Origin: Micractinium sp. NFX-FRZ | Lineage: Eukaryota > Chlorophyta > Trebouxiophyceae > Chlorellales > Chlorellaceae | Direction: 5' to 3' | Length of the DNA: 64,000 nt | Assembly: GCA_029339195.1 (NCBI GenBank) | Contig: JAPTJF010000063.1 | Span: 124,001-188,000, forward strand | Shown: piece after piece, positions 1-11,700 of the stretch | Numbering within the stretch: the stretch's first letter is position 1 | Layout: every line of letters starts with the position of its first letter | Program-made: the position numbers and the translations under genes | The notes under the pieces: model-generated | Databases searched by the model: none | What the model saw: the letters and a program-made list of their open reading frames with translations, nothing else | Told to the model about the DNA's origin: nothing

Positions 1-1960
1 ACAGAGCCGAACCAGAGTGCTCAAAGCCCAGCACCACACCCACCCCTCTGCCCAGCCTTGACCAAAGCAGGTCTTCCCACCCAGGGTCCAGCACCACGCC
101 CACCAGCGCGCCAATCAGCAGGCCCACCTCACCCACTGTCCGCTGCCCCACCTCGGCAAGCAGCACACGGGGAGCGCACCCGAGTCGAGCACCACATCCG
201 CCAGGCCATGCCAACCTGTCATTGAGCAGGTTGACCTCGTCCATATACAGGATGCCCGCTGCCCCACCCCAGCAAACAGCACAGAACAAAGCGCACCAAA
301 AGCCCAGCACTGCTCCCACCACAGCAGCTCCACCCACCCGAGTCGAGCACCACATCCACCAGTCCGTCGTCCAGCAGGTTGACCTCGTCCACATACAGGA
401 TGCCGCGGTTGGCGCGCGCCAGCAGCCCCGGCTCGTACGCCTTAACGCCCTCCGTCAGCGCCTTCTCAATGTCAATGGTGCCGCAGATGCGGTCCTCTGC
501 CAAGGGGGAAATGGGGGAGGGGGTTAAGCGCATTCAATGGCGGTTGCATTGAGTTGCCAGCGCCTTGTCAGCATCAATGGTGCCGCACATGCGGTCCTCT
601 GCAGTGCACAGCAGAGCGGACACAGGCAGGCAAAGTGAGCGGTGAACTGCAGGCAGCCAGGGTTCCCGGTCGGCACAGGACACACACCGCTGCACAGATC
701 TCGCACAAACGGCAGCGGGGGGCGCCACAACGCTTGCTCCGCGTGCCCAGCCCAGCCCAGCCCAACAGACTGCTGCTTCCCTGGCTGCTATGAAGCTGCC
801 GGCATCGCAGCTGAAAAGTCGTGGTGTGCGCCACATAGGCTGCACCAGCTGGCGGCCACTCATATGCCACCACCACGTGCCAAGGCAGGCAGCTGCGTCA
901 CATCCAGGCCCCCACCGCAGCTTGCTCCCTCTCTGCCAGCTCTGCTCAATGCATGCCCGCCGCCCCGCCCGCCTCCCCCCATGCGCCTGCCATCCCCCGC
1001 TGCCGCCTCACCGGTGGCCCCCAGCGGCAGCTCCACCAGCGGCGTGCGCATCTGCGTGGCCGGCAGCTTCTCCCCCTTTGCATACAGCGGCAGCGCGTCG
1101 GGCCCCATGAGCTTGGGGTCTGCATGTGGGGTGGGGCAGGGCAGGCGGTGGAGGGGCGTATGTCAGGTAGGGAGGGAAGACAGGTGCTGGTTGCGTGGGG
1201 AGGGTCTGAAGGGATCCAGGAATTGGTGCGAGGGGATGCTGTGCCGTCGTGCCCCGCACGCAGGGGCGGGCAGACGAGAGGGCGGCGGCGGAGCAGCGCC
1301 AGGCCCGACTGGCGGCGGGGGAACGAAGGTGCACTGGCAGTGTGCCGCTGCTGCTGGGGCGCTTGGAAGCAGCAGCAGAGGCATCCAGCTGGGTAACCGC
1401 CAGAGGAGCTGCGCGGAGCTGCGGCCTACAGGCTGCCACCCACCCGCCCGCCCGCCCGCCTGGCGTCCCGCCCACCCGCCCGCCCGCCTCCCCGCCTCCC
1501 CAGTCTGCACGGCTCCACCCCTCCCCAGGCCTTGCGCACCGGTGGGGTGAGAGTTGAAGGGGCTGTCCGGCACAATGTCGATCATGGGCAGCAGGTCGAC
1601 CAGGGCGCGGACGGCAACCGACTTGCCGGTGCCGCGGTCGCCCATGATCAGCACGCCGCCGACAGTGGGGTCAACCACGTTGAGCAGCAGCGCCAGCTTC
1701 ATGTCGTCCTGGCCCGCCAGACGCGTGAAGGGGAACGCCGGGCGCTTCTTGGCCTTGGGGGCGTCGGGCGCTGCCACGGCAGCGACCAGCAGGCGAGAGC
1801 GGAGGGCCGGCTGCTGCCGCGCCTGCCGGCGCGCCGGGAACGCTGCCTGAAGCCCAGTGCGTGTGCTGGCTGCGCCCCGCGCCGGGGCGAACGCCGCGGA
1901 GGGCGCTGCCTGGCGCTGAAGGCTCTGCATGGTGTGCGCTGGGGTCCTAGAGGGCTGCAA
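1..1960 (-). CDS. CHLI: Magnesium chelatase subunit I (CHLI, AAA+ ATPase), 3' end beyond the window
   Basis: This is the AAA+ motor subunit of Mg-chelatase, which with CHLD and CHLH inserts Mg2+ into protoporphyrin IX in the plastid (family knowledge). Exon 1 (1540-1960) starts with a basic, Ala-rich leader that looks like a chloroplast transit peptide, then a conserved segment with the Walker A motif GDRGTGKS. Exon 2 is 1012-1119. Exon 3 (338-496) carries [19 protein letters not shown] and the Walker B stretch [10 protein letters not shown]. All three junctions are phase 1 with GT-AG ends, and the joins recreate family residues. The next expected segment (AGGWNTVE-type) is not in the window, so the last intron exceeds 337 bp. 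Translation may begin at 1960 or at an in-frame ATG at 1930. The segment [14 protein letters not shown] resembles CHLI2-type more than CHLI1-type sequences from memory. That paralogue assignment is an inference. Confidence 0.9.
177..262 (-). repeat. Echo of CHLI exon 3 3' edge with its donor
   Basis: Positions 177-199 are identical to 335-357, which is the end of CHLI exon 3 plus its GT donor. Positions 223-255 again match the DEVNLL-coding part of that exon, with an altered spacer between. The copy is in the same orientation and lies in the intron after the exon. Fainter copies of the same edge, with a VVLDPG-like reading, appear near 82-115 and 5-55. Confidence 0.8.
562..602 (-). repeat. 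Echo of CHLI exon 3 5' edge with its acceptor
   Basis: The 41 bases 562-602 match 460-500 at 36 positions. The match covers the CAG acceptor and the first codons ([14 protein letters not shown], against [14 protein letters not shown] in the exon). The copy sits in the intron before exon 3, on the same strand. Confidence 0.85.
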
Positions 1961-2755
1961 TTAGCTGCCGGAGGATACCTGACAACGTTGAACACAAATC
2001 CAGGCGTTGGTTTCGCGCCCGGCAGCGAGGCTGCTGTGGCTGAAATCGAGATGATGACACGCTGGCCGGGGCACCCCGTTTCCTGCCATGTCGGGTAGCG
2101 CTATGGCAGCGCTTTAAACTGCACTTGGCGTCGTGTGTAAGGTAATGAGCGTCCCTACATCGCCGGGGCAGCGCAAGCTTGTCGCAGCCTCCGTGAGCAG
2201 CGGTGCAGAAAGGCACAGCCCGCGTCAGCTGAAGTAGGTACACATATTGCGTGCATCAACCATGCCGATGTGCTCCACCTGAGCGCCTGCTCCAGCCCTG
2301 CCGCCACTTCTGCCGCCACCGCTGCCGCCGCTGCGGCTGTGGCCCGCGCTTGCGAGCTGAGCAACCTACCCCTAATCACACTAGGGCTACTACTCTCACT
2401 ATGTTTAGCATTGGAGAATCAGTACATGCATGCTTGTGGAATAAACGGATGCGGGATGAATGGATTATGTTGGTTTATGGTATGCCAGCAGCGGAAAGCC
2501 CTCTGGGAGCGGCTGCGGCTGACAGGGGCGTGCCCGCCCAAGCAGTCGGGACATTGGCACTTACAGCAAGGTGCAACGGCTACCAGCAGGGGGTTGCAGC
2601 AGGGCGCAACACTTCAAAGGCGGAGCTCCCATAAAAGGTGGCAGCAGATCAGGCACTGGGAATTGGGGGGCGCTTGGGTGGGAGAGGCTCGCAGGGCCCG
2701 CAATCAAGTGGCTGCCAGCACGCCCGTGCCCGCATGCTTGGTCCCGGCCAGCCTG
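1961..2755. other. Intergenic region between CHLI start and importin-9 stop
   Basis: I see no convincing gene. Both neighbours are on the minus strand, so the right part should hold the importin-9 3' UTR and the left part the CHLI promoter and 5' UTR. A minus-strand TGTAA signal lies at 2561-2565. Confidence 0.5.
2561..2565 (-). terminator. TGTAA polyadenylation-type signal, importin-9
   Basis: The plus strand reads TTACA, which is TGTAA on the minus strand, about 190 bases past the importin-9 stop codon. TGTAA is the usual green-algal polyadenylation signal. The link to this gene is inferred from position. Confidence 0.4.
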
Positions 2756-5700
2756 CTACTGCCCAAAGATGCGCTGAAGCGCCGCCAGCTGCGTGGGCGT
2801 CAGCTGCTCGCTGCCCGCCTGCATCAGCGCCGGCTGCGCCGACGCAACCTGCTTGAACACGGCACGCACTGCGTGGGGGCACAGCAGGGAGCGTGCACAG
2901 CAGGGCAAGAAGGGTTAGCAGGCAGGCAGGCAAAAGGTGGTGAAGGGGCACACAAAGCAACTGGGCATCTTGAGGAATGCAACAGGGGTGCGGAAGGCTC
3001 AGAAAGACTTGCAGGCAGGCAGCTGTTTTGAGCGGAAGGAATACATTGCGCCTGAGCATCTCGTGTACTGCAGGCGCAGCGGGGGCCGTGAGAACAGCGC
3101 TCCACTGCAGCACCGGCATGCAACGAGTCCTTTTTGGTTGCCTGCTCTTCACGCAGCCACCCGAGAATTCATGTCGAAATGCTGCTCCCCCCTGCCAGGC
3201 CTCTCTCCCCTGCCACCGCTTCCCATGCCCTCTCTGCCCGCCTGCATCCCCTTGTGTTGGCCCCTTGTGTTGTGCCCCCTCCCACCCAGGGCCACCGCCG
3301 CCCCGGCACACCTGCAGCTAGGATGTCGACTGCGTTGATTGGGTCACCTGCCCGGCGGGCCGCCTCTTGTGCGTCCACATTTGACAGCGCAGCATCCTCG
3401 GCATCCAACGCACCGTCCTCCCCATACACATCCGCCAGCCGGCGCAGCGTGCCGCGCATGGCGCCTGCGGGCGAGGGGGGCACAAGACGGAGTGTGAGGC
3501 CTGCCCACTGGTGCCACGCCTCATGCCCAAATCCACACTTTTTCGGAGCAGCAGCAGGACATTTATCCGTGATACTGCCTGCCTAATCTGCCCACACCTC
3601 AACATCTGGCCTCCAGCCAAGCCCTGACTTGCCCTCCCAACTGCTCACCCATCATCATTCCTGGCGCCTGCCCCGCCGCCCCGTCCTCCCCCTCCTCCTC
3701 TTCCTCCTCGTCCTCGCTGCCGCTCGCGTCCTCCCACTCCTCCTCGCTCCCCGCGTCTGCACAGGGGCGAGGCCGGGCAGAGCAGCCGAGGAGGGGTTGG
3801 GAAAAACAAACAAGCATAGAGGATGCGATAAGGGACATGCCGTACGCATCGCTCTGCCCACAGCACAATGGCCGCCCAAACCACTGCGCCTCCCTACTAC
3901 CCTCTGCACGCCATCCCTATCTATGCCATCATCCCATCCTCATACTTTATCTCTCCACTTCCCCTCTGCACTGCCCCTGTGCACGATTGTGGCATTGATG
4001 CACCAACATCTCCACACCACCCCCTCTTCACTTGCACCCCTCACCCTGTGTGGTGGCCTCGATGTATGCGTCAGTCAGCAGCATCAAAATCTTGACGCGC
4101 AGCGGCACCGCGCTCCACTGCTCCGCCTGCGCCCGCGCCCGCGCCCGCGTGCGGATGCCGCCTTCCGTGTCCAGCCGCTTGCCCTTGACCTGCGAGGCAC
4201 GTGGGGGCGCACAGGGGGTGGGCAGGCGAGCACACGAATGCAGCGGTTGTGTGTGCGTGGCACTTGTGTGCTGCAGTGCGTGGGGAGGAGTCTGCCGCTC
4301 GATTAAGAATGTGTTGGACTGCTGATAGCCAGCACCGCTATGCTGTGCTATGTGGGGCAAGCGGTGGGGAGTGCGGGGGACAGCTGCGGCTGCCTGCGGC
4401 CCTGCCAATTGCCGTGCACACTCAGCCCGGTCAGTCAGCAGCTTTTCCAGGCAACCGAATCCCGACCACCCAGGCACGGTACGAACTACCAAGTCGTCCC
4501 AAGTAAGCAGGCGCAGCCACCCCTTGGCCCACCTGTATAGTGTCCAGGGCGGGATGTGTGGAGGCCAGCAGGGCGGCCAGGGCCGAGGTGGTCAGCTTGA
4601 TGTCGTAGGGGGTGCGCACCTGCAGGAGCGGGGCTGGGGGGGCCAGGGTGGTTGGCGGCACATCGGGCGGGGTGCAGCAGCACGCATGGAGAGGGGCATG
4701 AGGCGTGCCCGTGGGCGCGTTGTGCGGGTGGATGAGCGAACGAGCCGTCGAGGAGGAGGGGGAGGGCGGACAGGGTATGGGCTCTCCAGAAGGCGCACGC
4801 AGAAGCAACAGCAGCATGGGATGCGCACTCACAGCGGCAAGTAGCCAACCAAAGCACCACCGTGCATGGCAGAGTCGCACCTCGATCTGGCGCTCGCACC
4901 ACTTCTGCATTGCTGCTTGCAAAGCGGACCGCCCATCACTGCGGCAGCACAGGGGCAGACGCAGGAGACGCACAGCGATGTGTTTGCGGGTGGTTTATAA
5001 CTTGTGAACAGATACACAGCTGCCTGTGTGAGCGTCTGCCTTTCAAGTCAGGCACCCCCAGACGTGCCCTCCTCGCCGACACTCCCCACCCCACCTAAGC
5101 TGTATGCCTGCCAGGCAGTCCAGCAGTTGCTGCTGGTCAGCATGCAGCAGCTGGGCCAGCACGCACAGCAGGCTCTGCACCATGCCGCTTTCCTCGGCAG
5201 CCACCAGCCGCACGGTCAGCACGGTCAGCAGGCCGGGCAGCAGCGGCGCCTGCAAGAGGGACAGGGTGAGTGGGCAGGGAAATAAGGGCAGGGGACCGGG
5301 GGGCACACTACTAGAGTCCTGGGCGGGCTGCGAGGCCAGACGCCAACCCAGGGCAAGCTAAGCATGTGCCACCCTTTGTCCGGCAAAAGCCACATCCCCC
5401 AGCCCAGCGCCACCCCGACGCCAGCTCACCATCTGCGGCCCAGCGTGGCGCAGCAGCTCCAGGATCAGCGCCCCCACCAGGCTGGCCGCCCGGTCCTCCA
5501 GCCCAGGCTGCAGCAGCCGCTGCACTGCCGCCAGCAGGGCTGGGAGGAAGTCGGGCACGCCTGGCCAGCCCAGGGCCGCGGAGCCGCCCACCTGCAAGGA
5601 AGCGGGCACGGTGGGAGCGCTTACATGGTGAGAAGGGCAGGCAGGCATGGCAGCCATGAGGTCAGGCACAGAGCTGTGTGCCCACTCATCAGCACACCAG

Positions 5701-8700
5701 TGGCAGCAGCAGCTGTGGCGGGTGGCGAGGAGCACACCGTGGGCTGCATTGGCAGGAAAAGCTTCGCTGTGGCTCAGCCAGCCCTGCCCAAGACTGTGGT
5801 GGCGAAACAACTGCACAGGGTTTGCGCAGAAACAGGGCACCCTGCCCACCTGCAGCAGCGTGCGCAGGTAGGCGGTGGCGCTGCGCAGCACCTCCCCGTC
5901 ATCGTGATGCATGACCAGCTGCAGGAAAGGGAAGGGATGCTGCGTGCTTAGATAGGGCACAGAGCATATGAGAGTGTGAAGCTGGTGCAGGTGCACAGCC
6001 CCCCGCTGTAGCACCTCGCCATTGTCTTGGCGCATGACCCACCTGTGGCAGGGAGTGCATTGACTACACCCTGCCGCCTCCTGTAACAGAAACCCCCCCC
6101 CAATTTCCTGGCCTCCCCTCAGATGCATCTTCCCCACCCTAGTGAACTGAGAACTTCAGACTGAGAACTTGAGAGTTGGCGGGATCCAAGGAGCGGCAGC
6201 ATGCCACCCTCCCCTCCACTGCAGATCAGCCCCCCTACCCCACCCCTCGTGGCGGCGGCGTACCTGCAGCACGGCGGGCGTGGCGGCCGCGTGGATCTGC
6301 TGCGCCGCCCCCAGCGGTGAGGGGGCCAGTGCCACGGTGATCAGCTCCAGGGCGCCGTCCACCAGTATGGAGGAGTGCTGCTGCGGGGCGGCGATGATGC
6401 CGCACAGCGTGGGGAGCATGCGGGCCTGCGGGGGGGGGGCGGGGCGTGAGAGGGGGGCAAACATCAGTCAAAAAGAGTGTCGGCAGGCAATGCACAAGCT
6501 GGAGGTGAGCTTGGCGCGGGCGTACGGCGCACGTGGCAAGCAGGCGCAGTGTTGCATTGAACGGGATGCAGGAAGGGTCATGCCCAGGTGCTGCTGTGCT
6601 GCGCCCAGCTCACCTCCCGCCAGCGCACATGCCCTCCCGCCCCACCACGCCACCATGCCAAGCCCGCTCCACACCTGCCAATCCACCCCCAACCCCGCCC
6701 TGCTGCCCTCCCTCCCCACCACCCCGCCCCGCCCCACCTGCAGGCTGGGCAGGCAGGCGGGGATGGCTGCCAGCGCCTCCAGCAGTTCCCGGGCGTCCAC
6801 AGACAGCAGGGGGTCGTTCACGTTGTGCACCCACGCGTTCAGGGCGGGCTCTGCAGCGGGACGCAGGGGGACGCAGACACGACGTTGCAGGCAAGAGGTC
6901 TGAGTGGCCCAAGCCTTGGGGAGGGGGCACGGTGCGCACAGACAGGCCGGGGGCGTTCACAGTGTGCACACACGCAGTCTGGGCGGGCTCTGCAGGGTGC
7001 GAGATGCACGGCCCAAGCGTGGTCACACGAGGCGAGAGGCGGGGGTGTATGAGTTGTGCAAGCCGCGGTGCGCTGTGCATGCTCCCACCGCCGCATCGGC
7101 CCTAGCAAGAACGTGCCCCCGCACCCACGCACCCGAGATGTGCTGCTCCCAGTGCGCCGCCGCCTCAGGGGCCGCCTTGACTGCAGCCGTCAGCGTCTCC
7201 AGCACCAGGTGCAGGATCTCATCTGTTGGAGGGGGCAGGGCATGGGTAGGAGTGGGATGCGTGAGAAATGCAACTTTAAATTGCGCCAGCGCCTGGCCGG
7301 CACCGGGTGCAGGACCTCGTCACTGGGCAGGGGCGGGGCGCGAGTGGGAAAGCTTTGGAAGAGTGAGATGCGTGAGGGGGGCACATTGGGACAGCGAGCC
7401 AACGCCTGAGGTTGGCCCCCCAGGTGCAAGATCTCGTCTGCTGGCAGGGGTGGGTCGGTATGTGCGGCCGTGGGAGGGCAGGTTGGCCGGCCTGACGGTG
7501 TGTGCGAGCCAGCAGGTAACACTGGCGTCGCCTCCTGCACGCCCCCCCGTTCTGCTGCCGCTCGCCAATGAGCTGAACAACGGCCGCACCCTCTGCCACA
7601 GCGCTCGGCTGGCGGCCCCAGCAGCCAGCACACACGCGCATACGTACGTGCCCCCTAGACCCTCACCCCTCGCACCCTGCACCCAGCAAACACCACCCAC
7701 GCGTGCCCACCCCACAGCACTGCCCCATCGCCGCACCCGAGGAGGAGCGCAGCAGCTGGCACAGCCCCGCAAACATCTGCTGCGCCACCCCCGCCAGCTC
7801 TTCGGGCCGCGCCTTCTGGCACAGCTGCGCCAGCGCGCGGCACGCGCCGATCTGCACAGGCGCCGGGCTGCCCACCGCCAGCCCCGCGGCTGCCGCCTGC
7901 ATGTAGGCGGCGCGGTGCTGCGGCGGGATGGCGGGGGCCAGCCTGCAGCGGCGGGGGAGGGGTGGGGCGGGCGAGCAGGGCAGGTTGACGGGCCCAGAAG
8001 GCAGGGCAGTTTAACTGGCACACACTCGTCAGGCCGCACACAGCAGGCACGCGCTTACGGGTGACCAGGCCATGCACAGCAGGCATTTGAAATCAGGCAG
8101 CAGCCACACACACTAGCAATCCACGCACTGCCGATCAAGCCAACTTGCCCTGGCCCCACACTCTCTCTATCCCAACCTCCCAGCCTGCCCACCACCCACA
8201 CCCTGTCCCACCCAGCCTGCCCACCACCCACCCTCTCTAACCCACCCTGCCCGCCCACCACCCACCCTCTCTAACCCACCCTGCCCGCCCAACACCCACC
8301 CTCTCTAACCCACCCTGCCTGCCTGCCCAACCCACCCACCAACGCCAGGCTCACCTGGAGGTCACCCAGAGGGCGCGCCCGATGAGGAAGGAGGGCGCCG
8401 CAGGCACCAGGTCCTCCCGCAGTATGCTGGCCATGAGCCCAGGCACATCCAGAGGCAGGTGGCCGCCGCTGCCAGCTGCGGACAAAAGGGGCTTGACGGC
8501 GAGTGGATGGGACGACGCAACAGGGAGGAGGTGTGGCAGCAGGGGAGACTTGCAGCAGGCAACGTGGCAGGCAGGCCCACCTGTCAGCCCAACACAGCGC
8601 CGCTCATGACGCCCGCAGCTCGACAAAGTGGCCTCTCAAAGCCAGCGCCGTGCAACAGACAGACAGCTAGCGACAGTGAGCGCAACATGAATGCCTCATC

Positions 8701-11700
8701 CATGAGCAGAACGGACACCCAGGCGCACCTGCAAGCCCAATCAGTGCGTCGCTGACGGTGCCCACAGCATACAGGGCAGCTTCTCGCAGCTTCCACCAGT
8801 CCTCCTGCCCCGCTGCACGCGCCGCCGCCGCCTCCTGCACGCAGAGCGGGACAAGGTGGGTTGGCCGGCGGGATGGGGTGAGGCATCCACGCGCCAGGAT
8901 CTGACACACAGCATGACAGGACGATGGGCGGTCCCTGCAGCGCCACCATTGCTACTTCAGCTGCGCTGCCACGGTGCAGGCATGGCGCAGGAATCACCCT
9001 TGCACCACAACCCGGCGGTGCAGGGCACCAGGGCACCGGATGCCGCGCCAACCCACCCCCCCGCACCTGCAGCCGCGCCTGCACCGCCGCCGCAAAGGGC
9101 GCCGCCGCCTCCCCCTCAAATGCCTCGAACATTTCGTCCAGCAGCATCTCCCCAGCAGCCCTGCAAAAGATGATGGTCAGGGGTATGCACGGACTGAGGG
9201 GGTCAACAGCAGAATGCCTCAAATGACTCACTGAACACACTTGTTGTAACCAGCAAAGCAAGGACTCTAACCAGATGCCCTGCCCCACCCAACAGTGGGG
9301 GAATCTACCACCAGGCAAGCAACTGCTGCATACCCACAGAGGCAGGAATGCACGAATACATACACTTGCAAGGAAAACATGTCACCTGACGGTGGAGAAG
9401 TCGTCCTCCTCGTCAGCGACATACTGGTTGGGGTCACCCGCCCAGCGCTCCACCTGCACATGAGGAGTTGCACCCTTGCCACTTCAAGGTCTCTCACTGA
9501 GCAAAAGCAGAGCAGGTTCATACCGGCACCTGTCTGCACAGCCGCCGTCTACCTGCACACCCCGTCCCCGTAAAGGACCGCGCTCCCCTCACCCCCACCC
9601 CTGGCTGGCCGTCTCCCTGCATACAGCCCAGCATCATGTGCAGTAGCGGCTGCGTGGACCCCACCCCACACACCACCACCCACCTCAACCCACCCCATCC
9701 CTCAAAACCCTGGCCACCCACCTGGCTGGCCGTCATCTGCATGTATCCCAGCGTGAGGTGCAGCAGCTGCTGCATGGAGGCGCGCAGCATGCCCTGGTAC
9801 CGCTGGTTGCCTACGAGAGCAAGCACCAGCTCCAGCAGCTGGGAGATGAGGTCGTCAAAGTCAACGGAATCGCCGTCTGCATGGGAAGGGACGGGGGGTG
9901 CACACAGTTACAGTGACTAGGCGCTAGAGCAGCTAAGAGGTGAGGTCGTCAAAGTCCACGGAATCAACGGAATTTCCATCTGCAAGGGACGGGCAAGCGG
10001 CTGCGCGTCAAGCAAGGCTAAGCGGCAGGCTTGCGCGGGTTGCCCAGCCCTGGAGGCCATCCGCGTGGCAGCAGCGGCGACCCCGCAAGTGCATGGGCAG
10101 ACTCAAGCACAGGCCCAGGTGCCCCTCCATCTCCCATGACCCACCCCGCCCCGCCCCACCCACCCGCGTCCACGTTGCCCTCTGCCCCATCCTCGCTTGA
10201 CACCACCAGCTCGCAGTACAGGGGCAGGGAGGTGGTGTACATCTGCAGGCAGGGGAGCAAAACACACACATATGTAGAGCGGGGGAGCCACAGATGGCCG
10301 CTGCCGGATTGAAATGGAAGGGCAGGGAAGTGGTGTCCAACTGCAGGCGGGGACGCAAAACCCACGGTCATAAAGCGGGAGCCACAGACGGCCACCGCAG
10401 GGCAGAGGCCATCAGCAGCGACATGCAACGAAGGCAGGCAGCGCGGGGCAGGCAGCCCGCCCCACCTGCCAGGCGGCGGAGAGCGCGGGGCCGATGTGGG
10501 GCGCCGCCAGGCGGCTGAACCCGGAGACCAGCAGCAGCATGCAGCGCAGGCACTCCATGTGCACGCCCCACGACTCAGAGTCCTGCAGCAATGGAAAAGG
10601 GGAGGGCGCGTGGAGAGAAAGATTTGGAGGCAGCATGGAGAACAGGCACCCCCTGCACACAACTTCCGCCATGCCTGGCAAGTAAGGGCAGTGCAGGTGG
10701 AAGCACATAGAAGGCTGTGGAAGATGGGGCGGCAGCGGGCAGAGCAGTATGGCCACAGGGCACCATGTGCCCATGTCAAGTTTGTGAGTTGGTGATCAGA
10801 TCGCCAGATGGCTGCCTGCACAGCAGGCGGGCCCAAACAGGCAGCTGCCTGCAAGCCCACACACTGCTGCCAGCACTACTGCATCCCCCCTTGTGCTGGC
10901 CCCGCCTCACATCGGCGCTCAGCGGCTTGCTGAGCAGGCGGGCAAACTCTGCCAGCCAGCCGGGCAGGATGGAGCTGAGAAGCTGCTTGACAGCCGCCAG
11001 GGTGGCGCCGCTCGCCAGCTCCTGTTGGTGTGGGGCAGCCAGTTGGGGCAGAAAGGAGGGCGAGAGGGCAGTGAGTGGCAGGTCTGCGCACACTGCTCTG
11101 CTTCAGAGGCCAGCCCAGTAACGGTGCCCCCTCCTCTGCCTCCCACCCAGCCTGCCGTCCCCCCAACCCCTGCTTTCCGCAGTACAATTGACCCGCCTGC
11201 CTTTGCCCAACGCCTGCTTCCGGCACTACGTTTCACCTGCCTGCTTCTGCCCCAACCCCTGCCTTCCGTAGTAAATCTGGCCAGGCTGCCTCCGCCCCAA
11301 CCCCTGCTGTCCTCTGCCAATTTCTGGGCCCACCTGCAGCACCTCCAGTATTGTGTGCAGTATGGTCAGCGCCTTGCGCTGCAGCGGGGCGCCGTACTCG
11401 TCGCTGCGCAGGATGCCCAGAAGCTCGGGCAGCAGGGCCGGGGCGATGGCCATGATCTGCGGGCAGAGGAGGCAATACAACGCAACCTCACGTTTTATTG
11501 ATTGAAATATGGAGCAGAATGCGGGGTGCAGGATGCCCGGCGACTTGGGCAGCAGGACCAGGGCGATGGCCATGATCTGCGGTGGCGTGTGTGGGGCAAT
11601 ACAATGCAATATCACGTTGTCTGTACCGCGTGGAGTGGAGTGTGAGGTGAAGGATGCCCGGGGGATGTGTCGGTGTGTGGCTGAGGAGAGCATGCTGTGC

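Noticed and set aside
177..262. Exon copies considered as processed pseudogene or retrocopy insertions
   Set aside because: The copies include intron bases and splice sites, are partial, and always sit next to their source exon. Local tandem duplication explains this and retrotransposition does not.
642..1550. 302-codon open frame on the plus strand over CHLI
   Set aside because: It runs antisense through CHLI introns and exons, is Pro/Arg/Ala-rich, and disappears once the CHLI exons are recognised.
8157..8345. Intronic C-rich repeats considered as a transposon end
   Set aside because: There are no terminal inverted repeats or target-site duplications, and the unit and drift fit a simple minisatellite.
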